A stretch of DNA of 64,000 bases from Marsupella aquatica (taxonomy: Eukaryota > Marchantiophyta): the NCBI GenBank assembly GCA_973895155.1, contig OZ316894.1:25668001-25732000 (forward strand). Direction: 5' to 3'. Both the position numbers and the translations under genes were made by a program. Below the pieces are notes generated by a model that did no database searches, was not told where the DNA came from, and worked only from the letters and a program-made list of their open reading frames with translations. Shown piece by piece: positions 34,638 through 47,639 of the stretch (positions are counted from its first letter, which is position 1; each line of letters starts with the position of its first letter).

Positions 34638-35779
34638 GTTTATAGACTAGCAGAAGCGTGGCCCGCCCACCTAAAACGCAACGCAAGCCCCTAGAGAACT
34701 TTCCTTTCACTTCTCCTCTATGTTGAATTCATCATACGACATATATCGAGTTTGTAAAACCCCCAAAAGCGCACTCTACAAGGCAAAGCACTTTCACATT
34801 CCTGCTCCTGCGCGCTTCTGCACAAGTCGTATCAAGTTTTCTGTTCTCTCGAGAGCGCCCTCATATAGACCGATCGAGAATCATCTCAGTCGCTCGCTTG
34901 AAGCTCCTGAGCGACAACTACCACAAGGCAAGTTAGTCGGTGCAACTCAGCGGACCCAGAGCGGTCTCTAAGCGGAACTGAGATATCCAGCCAGCGAGCC
35001 GTGCGCACCTGAATGCTGAGGCAAGGAATGAACGGACGGCTCCACGACGGAAATCCATTACTGTAGTTCTTGGTACTCGCTCGATTCTGCATCCCCGACG
35101 AATGCCTCCAATGATTGCCGCAGATTTGCCTAACCGGTTCTGACCAACTAGAAATAAAGTGCTCTTGAATTGCGGTAGTAGATGTAGAAACACCGACTGG
35201 TTTCATTCTCCTGCAGACACAATTAATGCGTAAGTTTGTCCCTCTGTTTTGTGTACAGTATCGCAGCACCGTCTTATCTACAGCTTATTATTATCATCAT
35301 CATGTAATGAGGCGTAAAGCCGTAAAGGGGCGTTCATCCCTACATGCATGATGCATAGGCTACTGTACACCCTTTGTAATATTTAACAGCCACCGTCGGC
35401 CATGCCCCAAAGCTCACAATTTGATGGACTTTAACTAATAACATAAAAAGTTATGTTCTACCAAATTCATAACACATAGCTTTTGCCATAAAGATTTGTC
35501 CTGCCATGACATGAACATAAGTCAATGTAGAGGCTAGTGAGACAATAAATTTAAAAAAAAACCTTGTGTAGTACCTTGTGAAAAATTTGTGGTCGTTTGT
35601 TTATGGCCAAAAATACATAACCATGTGAAAGAGGTCATTTGTTTATGGGCCAAAAGCTAAGCTATCCTCTGGAACTTCAACTTTGAAGCTCTGAGACAGC
35701 CTAATGCACCAGTGGGGCACATCATGGTTCTGTACCAGTACGGAGTATGCCCATTGCCCACTCCCATGAGAGGAGCTCA

Positions 35780-36560
35780 CAATCAATGACAACCTCAGCA
35801 TAAACCTGCAAGGGGTGTCAAAGAGCTTATTTTTTCCTTTTTTGCCAGGGTGGCGAATGCTACATTGTGTGAAGGATATGATGCTAGTCATATTCGTTAT
35901 GGACACCGTTCCCCAAGCACTGTTCACTGTAATTAGTCAATTAGTGTGACTAACACTAATTCGAAAGTGCCAATTATTAGCTTGATTTTCAGGCTCTACT
36001 CGCAAAGTAGTGTTAGTCACACTAGTTTTATGCTAACACTATTTCCACCCAGATAAATTAGTGTTATTGTGGACTCAAGATGGGAAACAATTATTTTGAA
36101 AAACACACAAGAATTAGTGTTACTTTGGACTTGAGATCATCCATTTTATACTAGAAATTTAAACAAAAGTGGCAAAAAGTTTTCTAAAAAACTGACAAAA
36201 ATTCGTCAGTGCTACTTGGACTCAAAATCACTTCTACCAACATTCGTGTTAGTAACACTAATTTTTGGATAACAGTAATTACAGTGAACAGTGTCGTGTT
36301 CCTAGATTGATTTATGACAGCCAGATCTCCCTAGGGATGTGACCAAATATTAGTTTTAAGGTTTCTTCTTCTTCTTCTCCAGGTTGGCCAATGTCCCAGT
36401 GTGTGAAGGACAAAATGCTTTGCAATATTCATATCTAGTTTTTCTAGATTAATTCATGACAGTCAGATCTCTCTATGGGTGTCAAGCAACATCATTTCCA
36501 AGGTTTTTCCTTCTTGAATAGCCAGGTTGACAAGTATCTTAGCCTTAGATTCTGGCTAAT
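35780..36560. repeat. Diverged tandem blocks of about 150 bp, interrupted by an inverted-repeat element
   Basis: Three blocks share AT..ATGACAGCCAGATCTC-type, CAGGTTGGC-AATG and GTGTGAAGGA-AA.ATGCT segments: about 35785-35900, 36310-36440 and 36450-36560. The 376-bp element at 35918-36293 lies between the first and second block, so it entered the array later. Confidence 0.5.
35918..36293. mobile_element. MITE-like inverted-repeat element, 376 bp
   Basis: CACTGTTCACTGTAATTA at 35918-35935 is exactly inverted at 36276-36293 (TAATTACAGTGAACAGTG). Inside each end comes a further inverted pair around AGTGT.ACTAACAC. The interior holds repeated AGTGTTA...TGGACT-CA.GAT modules. No clear target-site duplication is visible. 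The CACTG/CAGTG ends recall CACTA-type elements, but the superfamily is not proven. Confidence 0.7.
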
Positions 36561-38894
36561 TGGGACTACAGGTGAGAAAGTGACTAATGGAAGACAAAAA
36601 ACCTGGCCATTTATTTGTGTCAAAAGTGACAGACTTTTCAGAGAGTCCATCTAGCAAATTCTTTCCTTTTAAAAGAAGGTTGATGTAAAACCCGGTGTCT
36701 GTGTGGGGCCTCTCATGGTCATAGTCTTTAAGAGCTTTTAATCATGTTCTGAATTTTGCTTTGTATGTTAAACTACCCTTACCTATATCACCCTCAAACT
36801 TCTATAGGCACCAAAAACCCCCGCCACAGATTTCTCTTTGTATTACTATGGATGTCTATTATCTATAACCCCCCTGCCAGGCTGGTCTGGCAGTTATGAG
36901 ATTTTGGCCCCTTGGCAAGCCCACTTGGAGGGTTATCCAATTTCAGGCACAGTTTCCTTGTAAAAAGTAGAGCAAACTATGCTTTGCTTGGGGCTTGTGC
37001 TTGTTAATCCATGGCCACTTGGGGTTATGACTTAAACCCCCTTGGGTTCCCCTTGATCATTTGTGTTCCCATTGTGTGCTCACAACTGGTAAGCTCCACT
37101 GTGTATCTCCGCCCAGAGGAAGTTACTTGGTTGTTACCAAGCCCAACCATAGCTCAAAACCATAATGCAGGCCTACCACAACATCCTTACTTGATTCCCT
37201 TTCAAAGTTCCCACCCATCATCCTGGGTCATGAGTGATCTCGTGGCAAAGTGCCCTACACATTAGAATGAAAGCTTCATTCTTTACACACACGTGAAACA
37301 CAACATGGAAACAAGCCTGAGCCCGAGCAAAGAGAATGCAACTGCTTGGATCAGTGGAACACCTAGTTCTTAAAGCTGGGTTCCTTTGTCTTTCCTCATT
37401 GCTGCTATTGGTTCAGCAATTCAAATGGACGCCATCCTACCCACTTTTACATTTAATGCTGTGTTTTTGGCTTTATTTATCTAGCTCTGTTGTCAACTCC
37501 ATTGTGATTTTGTATCATTCTAGTCGATGATCTAGTCAAAATTGGACATTGATTGCCAGATTTTTACAGGATTAAAGTTATTGGGAGTGCTTTAGGGAAG
37601 CGTTTTCATACATACATACTTTTGGGTGACTTTTACAATTAGGTGTTATTTATGTGCTACCAAGAGTGTACTCCTTACGAACTACTTTTAATTTTTTTTG
37701 GGAATGAAAAAGACTTTTCTTTTTTAGCCTTGAAACTTAAAGCTGGCCCATCCAACAGAGGATAGACAATTAACTCGAGAGCATGCACCTCTGTAGGGAA
37801 ACCCACCAGGGACTGAAAAGGACTTCAATTCTCCAAACAAAAAAATAATTTGAATTCTGGGCCCACCTTGCCTGACATCTGCATAATATTTGAAAGTAGC
37901 TTGCACCAAAAGTTAGACAAGTCCACACAACTTTGTCTCTGGGTATGTATCAGGAAGTGGCCCTTCATGTTTCAGGTCACATCCTCCTCTACACTTTGCC
38001 TGTGGTACTTCACTCTTCACATTCTTCTCTTTACCATATGCCAGGGCTCTCGATCTTCCTCCATGGTAAGAGCAGAACATGATGATTTTATCCCCAATTG
38101 ACAGAAGGCACAGAGCTTAAATTGATACTAACATTTCCCAAGGTCAGACTGAAAATAGTCAAGATGCAGTGACAAAGATCTGGTTTGATCCCAAGTACTG
38201 TATATTCGTGGTAATTATTTCCGGAACAACAACACATTGTTACATTTAAGAAGTACAGCACCGCATTGAAGGTTGTCTGAGACTTAGCAAAAATGTAAAA
38301 GCTGATTGACGCCAAATCCATTGTGGAAACCCCAGCAAGTTGTTAGATTGGTATCCAATTGTCAACCATTGCACCTTCACGTTCGCACGTGAAAGGGTTT
38401 CGTGAACACAAGAATACTTCATGTTCCACTCTGGAGTACGCCAAACTTGCAGCCCCTCGAAATACACTCCAGATGATCCTACCAACGAAATTAGGCCCGT
38501 TAAAGAATGTGCCAGTGACATTCCCATAGGAAGCTGAAAAGGGTTGCACATGTGTGTAGTCTTGCAAGGTATTGTTGGCTCACCTTTCTGCATTATTTGT
38601 TGCATGTGCTCGGAGGTTGAATTCTCTATCTCACGCGTGAAAGCTGAAGAGTTTCCTTGTAGACCTTCATTTAGACTTCAGACTTATTAGCCAGTACGTT
38701 GCTTTCCCGTTCCTGGTTTCGGGGTTGGGGAACTCATACAGTAAATCTAGCATACTTCCTAGCCAATACTTCACAGCCAAGTAGAACAAACGAACGCCTC
38801 CCCCACCCCCCGCTCCCAAACAACCTTCTCTATCTGTGAGTACACCTTTCTATATATTCGTAGTGCTTGTCGTTTCTTTTGCCTGGCCAAAACC

Positions 38895-38987
38895 AGGAAC
38901 TCCCTTTTGGTGCAAGAACTTACAATGCACGCCTTTCGAAGGAACTCCCTTCTCGTGCAAGAACTGACAATGCACGCATTTCGAAGA
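38895..38987. repeat. Two-unit tandem repeat, about 46 bp per unit
   Basis: The unit AGGAACTCCCTT-T-GTGCAAGAACT.ACAATGCACGC-TTTCGA occurs twice in succession, with three or four differences. A third partial AATGCACGCCTT lies near 39090. Confidence 0.75.
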
Positions 38988-39961
38988 CAAATGAATTCGC
39001 AGTTACAATTTCACATCTTTGCAGATTTTCGTCACAATGCTGCAAGAAAACCCTAAACGTAAGGAGTCGTACCCAACATCCAATCTGTAATGCACGCCTT
39101 ACAGAAAGGTTATTGTTATAAGATGAATTTCTTCAACCCCATACAATGTTCATTAATGTAGCTATACGTTTCATAGGGACATGGTACGAATTGGTATGAA
39201 GAAACCTAATGCCAACCACCATAGCGACCACAATTTTGTTGTGTTAGAACGTCCTGACAAAATAAGTAATATTTGCTCGAGTCAGATCTAAATCGTTCAC
39301 TGGATATGCTGAAGAGGGTGGTGTTAGGCCAGAAATTCATCAAATCCAAATTACTGTAGCTGATGACGTGGAAAATAACTGTATTTTTCAATTCAACCGA
39401 GGCAGAACGGATCAGTCAACAGAAAGAAGTCCTCTTGAGTGTATTAAATGGCAAGATTGCCAATTGAGTCCAATGTTCCTACTCTGTGCCAATTCACGGA
39501 AAGTAATATTTTCGAGATCCCAGAAGTAATAACTGACATCCCTAATATTTCAACTACGAGGCCTCCAACAACCTTGTCTGCAGACAACAAAGAAACTTCT
39601 TCAGGTGATGGCATCCTTGCCAACACCTTCCCTTACCTCAAAACTGATAAGGAAAATAAACTGCCAGATACTGTACAACTGCCTAATTGTATTGAACACT
39701 AATTTAAGGAGCTCAGATTTCCGAGTCAGCTAATGAATAAACAGAACCTCAGTACTCTCCAAGCAAATGCTGGTCAGAAGTCAGTGGCGCATATGATTAT
39801 TCATTACAGGACACCCACCTTATGTCGCTCATGTCTTTCCAGCATAAATAACTCTACAACATCACTGCCTTTGTACATGAGGTCAGCGCAGAAAGCATTC
39901 CAACCTTGGCCAATACTAAACAATACTATCCCTCTTCGAGTATTCACAAAATGCTGAACAA

Positions 39962-42900
39962 TTATTTCTCCTTGACCTCAGTGGCAGCTTCCTCCTCGAG
40001 CTCATCAAATTCCCATCCTTCTGTTTCACCCTGTGCCAGATCTTCACTTCCGCTGATATCCTTGGGGTCTTCACTAGGAGGTGAATTCGTGGGCTGCTCA
40101 TCGATTTCAGGACTTGGTTTCTCGTCGGTAGGGCCCGCTTCTCCAGTGAGATCTTTGGAAGAGTCGTGTTTGGTCGTTGCTGCCCTAAGCTTGTCTCCAG
40201 TTTCAATGACTTGTGCCCTTGCTTTCTCAAATATGGCCCGTCCTTGCTGTATGGCCTTTTTCTCAACTTTCTCAACTGCAAACTCGGGTCTTTGAAGGGC
40301 ATCATACTCCTTCCTCAACGTATCTAACGCTTCAAACGACTGCAGCAGTTTGCTTTCTTCTGCACTCCTTTGCCTGCGCAACAAAATTAATGTGGAGCAA
40401 AACACTGTGAAACGTAGTCTCGTCTCAATGATAAATAATCGGACAGCACCGAAGTCTGTGCCTCTAAGAACTGCAAATGACGGAAGTTTCTCTTCAAGAG
40501 CCCTAAATTCTATATCTGACTGAAATCTATCTTTCAGTTGGAGCCAAGAGTCCTTTCCATTACAAAAACCTTGCAGGCAAAGTATGAACGTGACGCTAGT
40601 CAGCGATTCCTTCAGTAAGGTTTCAAAAGATCAAGCTTTTTATTATTGTCCGGTAATGAAGAAGAACTGCCGTACTTCGTTTGCCATGCGTGTAACACTC
40701 AACAACTTATACTCAATAAAACATAATAAAAGTCAGGAGTGACATACAGCCCAATGTCAGGTCCACTAGGAGTAGCATAATAATCAAAATAGATATAGCT
40801 AACCAAAAGTAGCATCAAGTAAACTTACTCTTCTTGTGTGGTTTGATAAGCTCGTGTTTCTTCCTCGAGCTGTGCTATCCCCTTGAACAGCTTGTCCATC
40901 TATAGAAACACAAAAGTTATTTCACCTTCGAGACTTTAGTTGAGATTATTGACTCCAAACTGCTCAACCCTAGCTAGTTCATTTCCTGATCAACGGTCAC
41001 TTTCATAGTCTTGGACGAGAAATATACTTGGGTTTCGGTGTCCACATAATTCCTCTGGGTTGTACGCATTGACTTGTTAATATCATCAGACCTTTCATCT
41101 GTGCTTCCGTCCGTCCCACTTTCTCTGTACAGCAAGTAAAATAAAATACGATGACTAAAGTAAGCCCCTTGTCATCAAAGTTGTAACAGAAGAAGATTAC
41201 GGAACAACTATGTTCTCCCTTCACCTGGTTCGAGTCAGTTCGAGGACCGTTCAACCAGCACGGACTTGAAGCATTGAATGGACTTCCTATCTGACTATCT
41301 GGATTCCATACAACCATCCCCCCCCCCCCCCCCCCCCTGGTTACCAGTACTAAATTTCAAATCTAGGACGACCCTAGTTAGAGTGATCTGACTAGCATAG
41401 TGTATCGTGTACTTTGGCATACTGTACCGAAGCGTACTTTTTCTGTCTTAACGTCTCAAGCTGTTCTGCATCGAACTTCAACCTTTTCAACAAAAGACCC
41501 GCTTCCTCCTGCATGAAATTATCAAGCTGATTTGAGTCCATCCCATACTTCTCATGAAATCTGAAAGACGAAAGAGGGACGATGAAGAAACTACATGCAT
41601 GACTCCCAAACTCAACGTGATTTGAGCCACAAGTAACGACCAAGCTAGATATTTAACGACAACAAATGAGACTCCACATTGACCTCATCATCGGTACATC
41701 TTCAACCATCAAAACACTGTTCAGTGTCACTAACAAAGAATACACATCTAAAAACCATCCTTGAAAAACCATCCGTAGAAAATTGATCACATCCACGTCG
41801 ATGTAAAGAAACATGCTTTTTCCCGAGTAAATCCACAAGACGAGCGCAACAACAGTTTACATTCCATTCACAAGTTTTCCTCAGAGACCGCAATTTTCCC
41901 AAGCACTCTTCTGGAAGCCCTAACCACAAAGCGCATGAAGATTTGGAAATACCGCAAAAAAAATTCAAGAGTCATGTTTGATTTATAGTTCGTGAGGCAT
42001 TACTATTTCAGCTGTTCACTTGGCAACTCAGCACATACCTGACGAAAGACCAAGTTAATGGAAGAAATCTGGAAAAAATGCTGCTTTGCTTTCTCCCAGG
42101 CAATCCTTCAATCAGAGGAGCACGATAACAATCTCAAGACCGAGCAAAGTCATCATCGAACTTTAGAGTCTATCCGTTAATACCAGAACAAACAGATCGA
42201 CAAGCTAGTCCAACTGCAAACGAGATATCCATGGAGCCACACAAAAAGAACAACACAACTGAAGGATACCGTTCTACAGGAAGTTTTCTTGCTTTTCCAC
42301 AAAATTTAAGATATACCAAAGGTTCTGGTCTGAACACATTTGATACGGAGATCTAACAGAACACAAACTTTAATCAGCATCTTACTCTGTATCTTTTGCA
42401 GTTTGTTCAGCAGATGCAGACTGATGAACCCAAGTATCTTCAAGAAAATTCACCCACGTCTTCACAACACTTTCTTCGGCTATGGTTGCAATCACTAAGT
42501 GTGACAGTTCTTCTTCCTGAAAACCACAGGAAGTCCATCCTGAAAAAAAGATGCATCCTCTACAGCACAAACAGCGCTTGAGGCGACAGTAGAGAAAAGC
42601 TTTCATGGAATCTTAAAGTGTAGGACATTTTAGCTGTCAAAGTTCAACTGTCGCTACTCGACATTCGTACAACAAGGTCCATGTAATTCACACACACAGT
42701 TTCCACAGAAAGAGACGTAATGGGTTTAGTCTGCGCGACACTGCCAGCACAACACAGCACAGGTCAATGAATGAACCTTGACTGAGAGATGGGCGACCAT
42801 GTTGCTACTGGCTACATCAAATTGTTCCTTTTCTTCTTGCGTGTGGATGTGTCGTGCGGTAGCAGCTGCTAGGGCCGCTATTACCTGCCAATACAAAGCT

Positions 42901-45900
42901 TCAAACGAGTTACTGCAAGAAGCAGGAAAACTTTTGCTGCACGTGTGATACTCATGCGTTATAGGGCCCAATAGACAATGGTTCACTAAGTTTCATTCCA
43001 AGGGAACCATCGCTTTCAAACTCTTTAAGCTTGATATGAGACTGCAGCAAACAATTGCAGCTAGCCAGAGCAATGAAGATGAAGGTCATTCCTAGAATGC
43101 AAACATCACAGAAATGATGAGACGAGCATTGAAAGTACACAACTCACTTCTGCCAACTCTGCCTCAAGTTCTTGTCGGCGCTTATCTAGCTCACGGACCT
43201 CTGCAGCAACAACCTGGAAGAGTACCAAAATGTGTGCATTGAACCTCGGTCTCAACAACAGAATTCACATGATTACATCAACCATTTTGATAACCTTACC
43301 TTGAAAAATCGGGATCCCTTCCCATCTGAGGAAAAAGTTTAAGAACTGAAAGGATTTGAAGGAAAACAGGCCACCAGACCGAGAATTTGAGAGGAAAGGA
43401 TGCCACATGTTTACTCCAGTCTGTCTCATTGAAGTAACAAATGAGCAATCTTGTTATTTGTATTTACCTTTTCGACCTCTGTAACCTCCTGTGCTTTTGC
43501 GTTACGGAAGTTAATTGCCTCTTGCTTTTGCTGCCTGCCCAATAGCCCACGGATTCGTGTCTTAAAAATGACAGTTTGTCTCAACAAAAAGGTAGAAATC
43601 TCCGACCAGCACACGAGACAGATGATTAGCTACACACCTCCTTGTCTAGATACGGGACATGGATATTTCCAGATATACAGTTGACATTTACAGGGATGTG
43701 GACGACCAAAGAAAAGATAGACTGTCGTCATTTATTACTGGTTCTCAAGAAGCTGCTTCTGAATCGCCTCAGCAGAGCTGCTTAGTCTCCCCGTGAGCTC
43801 CTTCAGCTTTTGTACCTGCAGTCAATACATTTACCACTGGTTAAATTTTCCTTGAAGTCTGTACTATACGATGTTAACAAGGTTAGACATGAAATAATTT
43901 ACTCATCTTTCGCTTAACGTGCCCACTGAACAAACGGATGACAATCACAAGTGGACATCCTTAGAATAGTGAACTTCATCAGAAAATCTTGAGTAATCCT
44001 GATAGTGTAGAACTGATATAATGATGAGATTTATGTCTGGATAAGACACCAGGAAGGTGTTTTGGAGCAACAAAATAAATACAAATCAGGCTGCAATTCT
44101 GTGAACGCCTGACCGTCTTCAGTGGAATTCTTCCACGATTCGTGTCCGTAAAGAAAGTTATTGTCCAAAGACAAATCAGCTGCCCCTATGACGTCCCTAG
44201 AATAATATTTGCTCAAATCGTCATAGCAAGTAGGTATGGTAGTCGACCGGGACAACGAGGATAGACTCGATCTGTTGCATGAGTGACTTCCCCAGTACAC
44301 TTAGAACGGTCTGACAATTGTTGTCCTGCATGGATCAGTCCTGGTATAGCCTGGAGACCAGTACCTTCAAAGTACGCTCCTCAGGACTATCTCCTGCCAG
44401 TAGTGCTGTAGACTTCTTCTGAAGGCACTGCCGTAAGCGAACCTGTAGCTGAAGGACATCTGCTGTTGTGCTGGATTCCTGTACCACAGAAGAACAGTTC
44501 ATCATAAGAAACAACCAAGCATATCCCCCCGTACCGACAAGGACTACCACCTATTACAGAACCAGGAATCAGTACACCTTAAGTTTACACTCAGCTCAAA
44601 AAGAAAGATTTCTGTAGATGAAATGTGACAAGTAGACGAAACTGATGAATGACAAGGACGAGCTCGCGCCTGAACAGCTGTAGGTGGCTGTGTTGCGTTT
44701 AAGCTTTCATCTTGCAGTTCAAGCGCCTCCTCCTTTTCCTTTATTTCTTGCTGCAACGTAGCCATCTCTGCATCTAATCTGGTAGAGAAGGGTAGTGATA
44801 GGTTAAAGCTTTTTTTTACTTTTGAGAACGTATCTTACGCATTGACACTGGAATCCATAGTGCAATTACTTTTGAGTCGTCATAGTGCAAGCCAAGCAGG
44901 CTCAAGTCAACTTCCCATCTTTAATGTGCATCCCTCCCTGAAATACAACTAGACAAGCCATTTCTGAAGGCAGGTCTCTGAAAACCACTCCATCGGAAGA
45001 ACGGCACCACTGATAAGATTAAATATTTGAAACCCGGTGGTTAAAGTACCGCCCAGAAGAGGCTGGTTCAGCTCCTTTGGGATTAGAGCTTACCCGTTTG
45101 TTTGTAACAAGGTTTGGTAAATTACCTTTCGACCTCCGGATTCAACTTCAATCCACTGATTGCGTCTCGAGCCATCTGGAGTAACTCATCCTTCCTGATC
45201 TGATATATATGTATCCAACTACGATGAGATCAGTCCTCAAACAAAATCTGGATCATTTCGTGACTCTAGAAATATCCTGATACAATGCTTCATCGTGACC
45301 TGTGTTTCCTCACTAATGAAATTGTAGCGTTTGGTTGAAAATTTAAACGAACAAGCAGAGTTTCCAAGTAAGTACATACATAATTCAAAATATTGCTTTC
45401 TGTGCATTCCGAATTTTTCAGACACCTCATTCATACTTGGCAACTGGACATCATGATCATATCAATGTTGACGAAATTGACTGACCAACTAACCAATCTC
45501 CAGGCTTTCAGTTGCGGGCTGTAATTACGTAATCGATTCAACCCCTCCTGTAATCATTCCTGACATACGAGACATACATTCCACGTAGAATATAACTGAG
45601 CTTACCAAGACTTCAGTGGCATAACTTGAAGCTGCCTTGGACAGATCTTGAATACTGCTGACAATGGCATGATGCAGCTCTTGGCCACCAGTGAGACACA
45701 GCCTGATCACGAGAAAACAATATATGAGAAAGTGCGAATTGGACACTTACAGCCAATTAAAGAGTTCAAACTAAACAGGTAGCAGAAGACCTTGTAAAAC
45801 ACTGTTAAGTTCGCAGACTATTATTGTCCAGTGGTCTCAATCCCTTCGTCTCAAGGTGGAATTGACACTTGCACTAATCAGTTTAGTTCCGTTAAGTAAG

Positions 45901-47639
45901 ACAATAATGGAACTTCGGAGTCAACATTTCGACATAATGTGCCATAAAAGGGTTAGATGGATAGAACACGCAACTGCAAAATCTATAACCCAGGTCCTGA
46001 ACTAAATGTAGTGGTATTATTGAACTCACCCAAATGTTTCCAGCAACATAGAAACCTCCTCCTCTGTAGGTGCTTCAAGAATCTGCAATATGACACCGCT
46101 GGTTACCGGATGCAGAGCATAGAAATTCCACTAGGAACAATGAAGCAGTTAAGTCATCCAAAGGTTCGGACTCCAAGTCCAGCGAGGCACCACTCTAAAA
46201 AGGATTTCATCTGCCTCAATTCAATTAATAAAGGATTTTTTTCTTACCAGGGAAATGACTATATTCTCCACGGCATGACTTCGAAGAAAAACATCTCGAA
46301 AATTTAGTGGTTCACCAGCAGTATCAGCGTCGAAGAAAAGCACCTGTAACAAAATATTCTTAACGACTAGCCATGGCATCACAACTCTTTTTGATACAAA
46401 CGAGAAGCGACGAGCGAAGTGAAATGCTGGGTACAAAAAAAAGATATATTAACTTCACTTCCAAGAAACTGAATTGCTACGATAACATCATATCATACGG
46501 CTACATATCACTGTAATTTATGGCTCCAATAACTCTCCTCCCCATATCCTACCCGTCCAACAGCTGTCAGGAAGGTAACGCACCATGGATGCCCTCCGTG
46601 GTGAAAGTCCAAGCTCTTCGTCTAAACTCCTTGGAGATGATGACCCGTCACTTTGGGCACTGTCTGCTCTCTTGAAGGTATGATTGACCTCCTTGTCAAT
46701 GTCCTTGAGGGCACCAAGCCATCTTGCAAGGGCTTGCTTCCTTTCCTCACCCCGTGCATTGAGAGCTACCTCATCCAGCCTTCTCACAGCATGTTTGAAA
46801 TTATTTAAATTCCGTCCAGACTGCCACAACCAACGGGAGAGCAACCTGAATGCCACGATAACATTTCTAGATTCTCATGTAACAAACATAACCATTTCGA
46901 CGCGACGCCACTGACTGCTCTCCGGCTTGTAATTCTAGGACTATGTCACTTATCCAACAAAACTGCAGATCAATGAGGCGCATTTGGTCACACGAGAAAC
47001 AAACAATCGAATCAGAAGGTTCTGCGTCCACGAAGGACCAGGCCTCCAGTCCAGGCTTTAGGTCGGAATTAGATTATAGAAACCACGGTAAATGGTCAAT
47101 ACGCAGAATCTAATGTTTTTCAGGATCCATAAAGCAACAATCGCAAGGTCCCCATTCTACCACCCGGGAAACTAAGCAATTTGATGGCATTGTCAAAGAA
47201 GTCGGAAACCAAGTACTCAGGGAAATATTGTATGCGTCACGACAAAGTGCAACAATTCAGCTGCAAGATCGTCAGTCGGGACAGGAGATGGATAAGAGTG
47301 TCAGTAAAAATTGCGATGAGATCAAACCATTTTGAATGATAGTTAGCTCGACAAGAAGGAAACGACACAAATTGCGGGGGCACTCAATCACAGATCAGTT
47401 CGGAGGGCCAACTTTGTACTGTACAGTTCGGATCCAGCTTTGTCAACGGCAATGAGGAAAAGCATGATAGAATACTGTACCAAGCGGTCTTGCACAATCT
47501 TTGCACCGCCTGCAACTGCCTGGCCCGCTTGCTGGTACACAGATCCCGCATAGGTTTTCACAGTCTTGCTCAGATTTGGACCTAAATTCTTCCCTCCAGC
47601 CTCTGCAGCCTTCGAGAGGGCCGATTTAATCCACGACAT
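39962..47639 (-). CDS. Coiled-coil protein of the plant At5g13560 type (714 aa, 16 exons)
   Basis: Resembles the Arabidopsis protein described as structural-maintenance-of-chromosomes-like; cellular role unknown. Exons, minus strand: 47639-47481, 46820-46584, 46343-46248, 46082-46030, 45702-45606, 45199-45126, 44778-44589, 44478-44365, 43815-43739, 43579-43468, 43213-43148, 42884-42777, 42516-42386, 41560-41413, 40899-40829, 40373-39962. They sum to 2,145 bp with every phase compatible. Conserved blocks: MSWIKSALSKAAEAGG, GEPLNFRDVFLRS, ILEAPTEEEVSMLLETFG, LCLTGGQELHHAIVSSIQDL, DELLQMARDAISGLKLNPE, KTWVNFLEDTWV and an acidic end (WEFDELEEEA). The middle is heptad-like, Glu/Lys/Gln-rich coiled coil. 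The least certain boundaries are the end of the 44778 exon and the start of the 43579 exon. An extra 54-nt in-frame exon candidate lies at 45547-45494. Confidence 0.9.
41318..41337. repeat. Homopolymer run of 20 C
   Basis: An uninterrupted run of 20 cytosines in an intron of the coiled-coil gene, on the complementary strand a run of 20 G. Its length is likely to vary between individuals and sequencing runs. Confidence 0.95.

Larger units (their letters stand above)
34638..38890. other. Upstream region of the MYB gene and repeat-rich spacer
   Basis: No protein gene recognised. The first part (34.64-35.3 kb) is the likely MYB promoter. The rest is AT-rich and holds the 376-bp inverted-repeat element and diverged tandem blocks listed separately. 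Frames at 37011-37265 and 38246-38605 have no familiar motifs. Confidence 0.4.

Noticed and set aside
42001-42100. Possible extra exon of the coiled-coil gene (minus strand, FLPLTWSFV)
   Set aside because: Exons 42516-42386 and 41560-41413 already join in phase and in a plausible protein context, so no exon is needed here.
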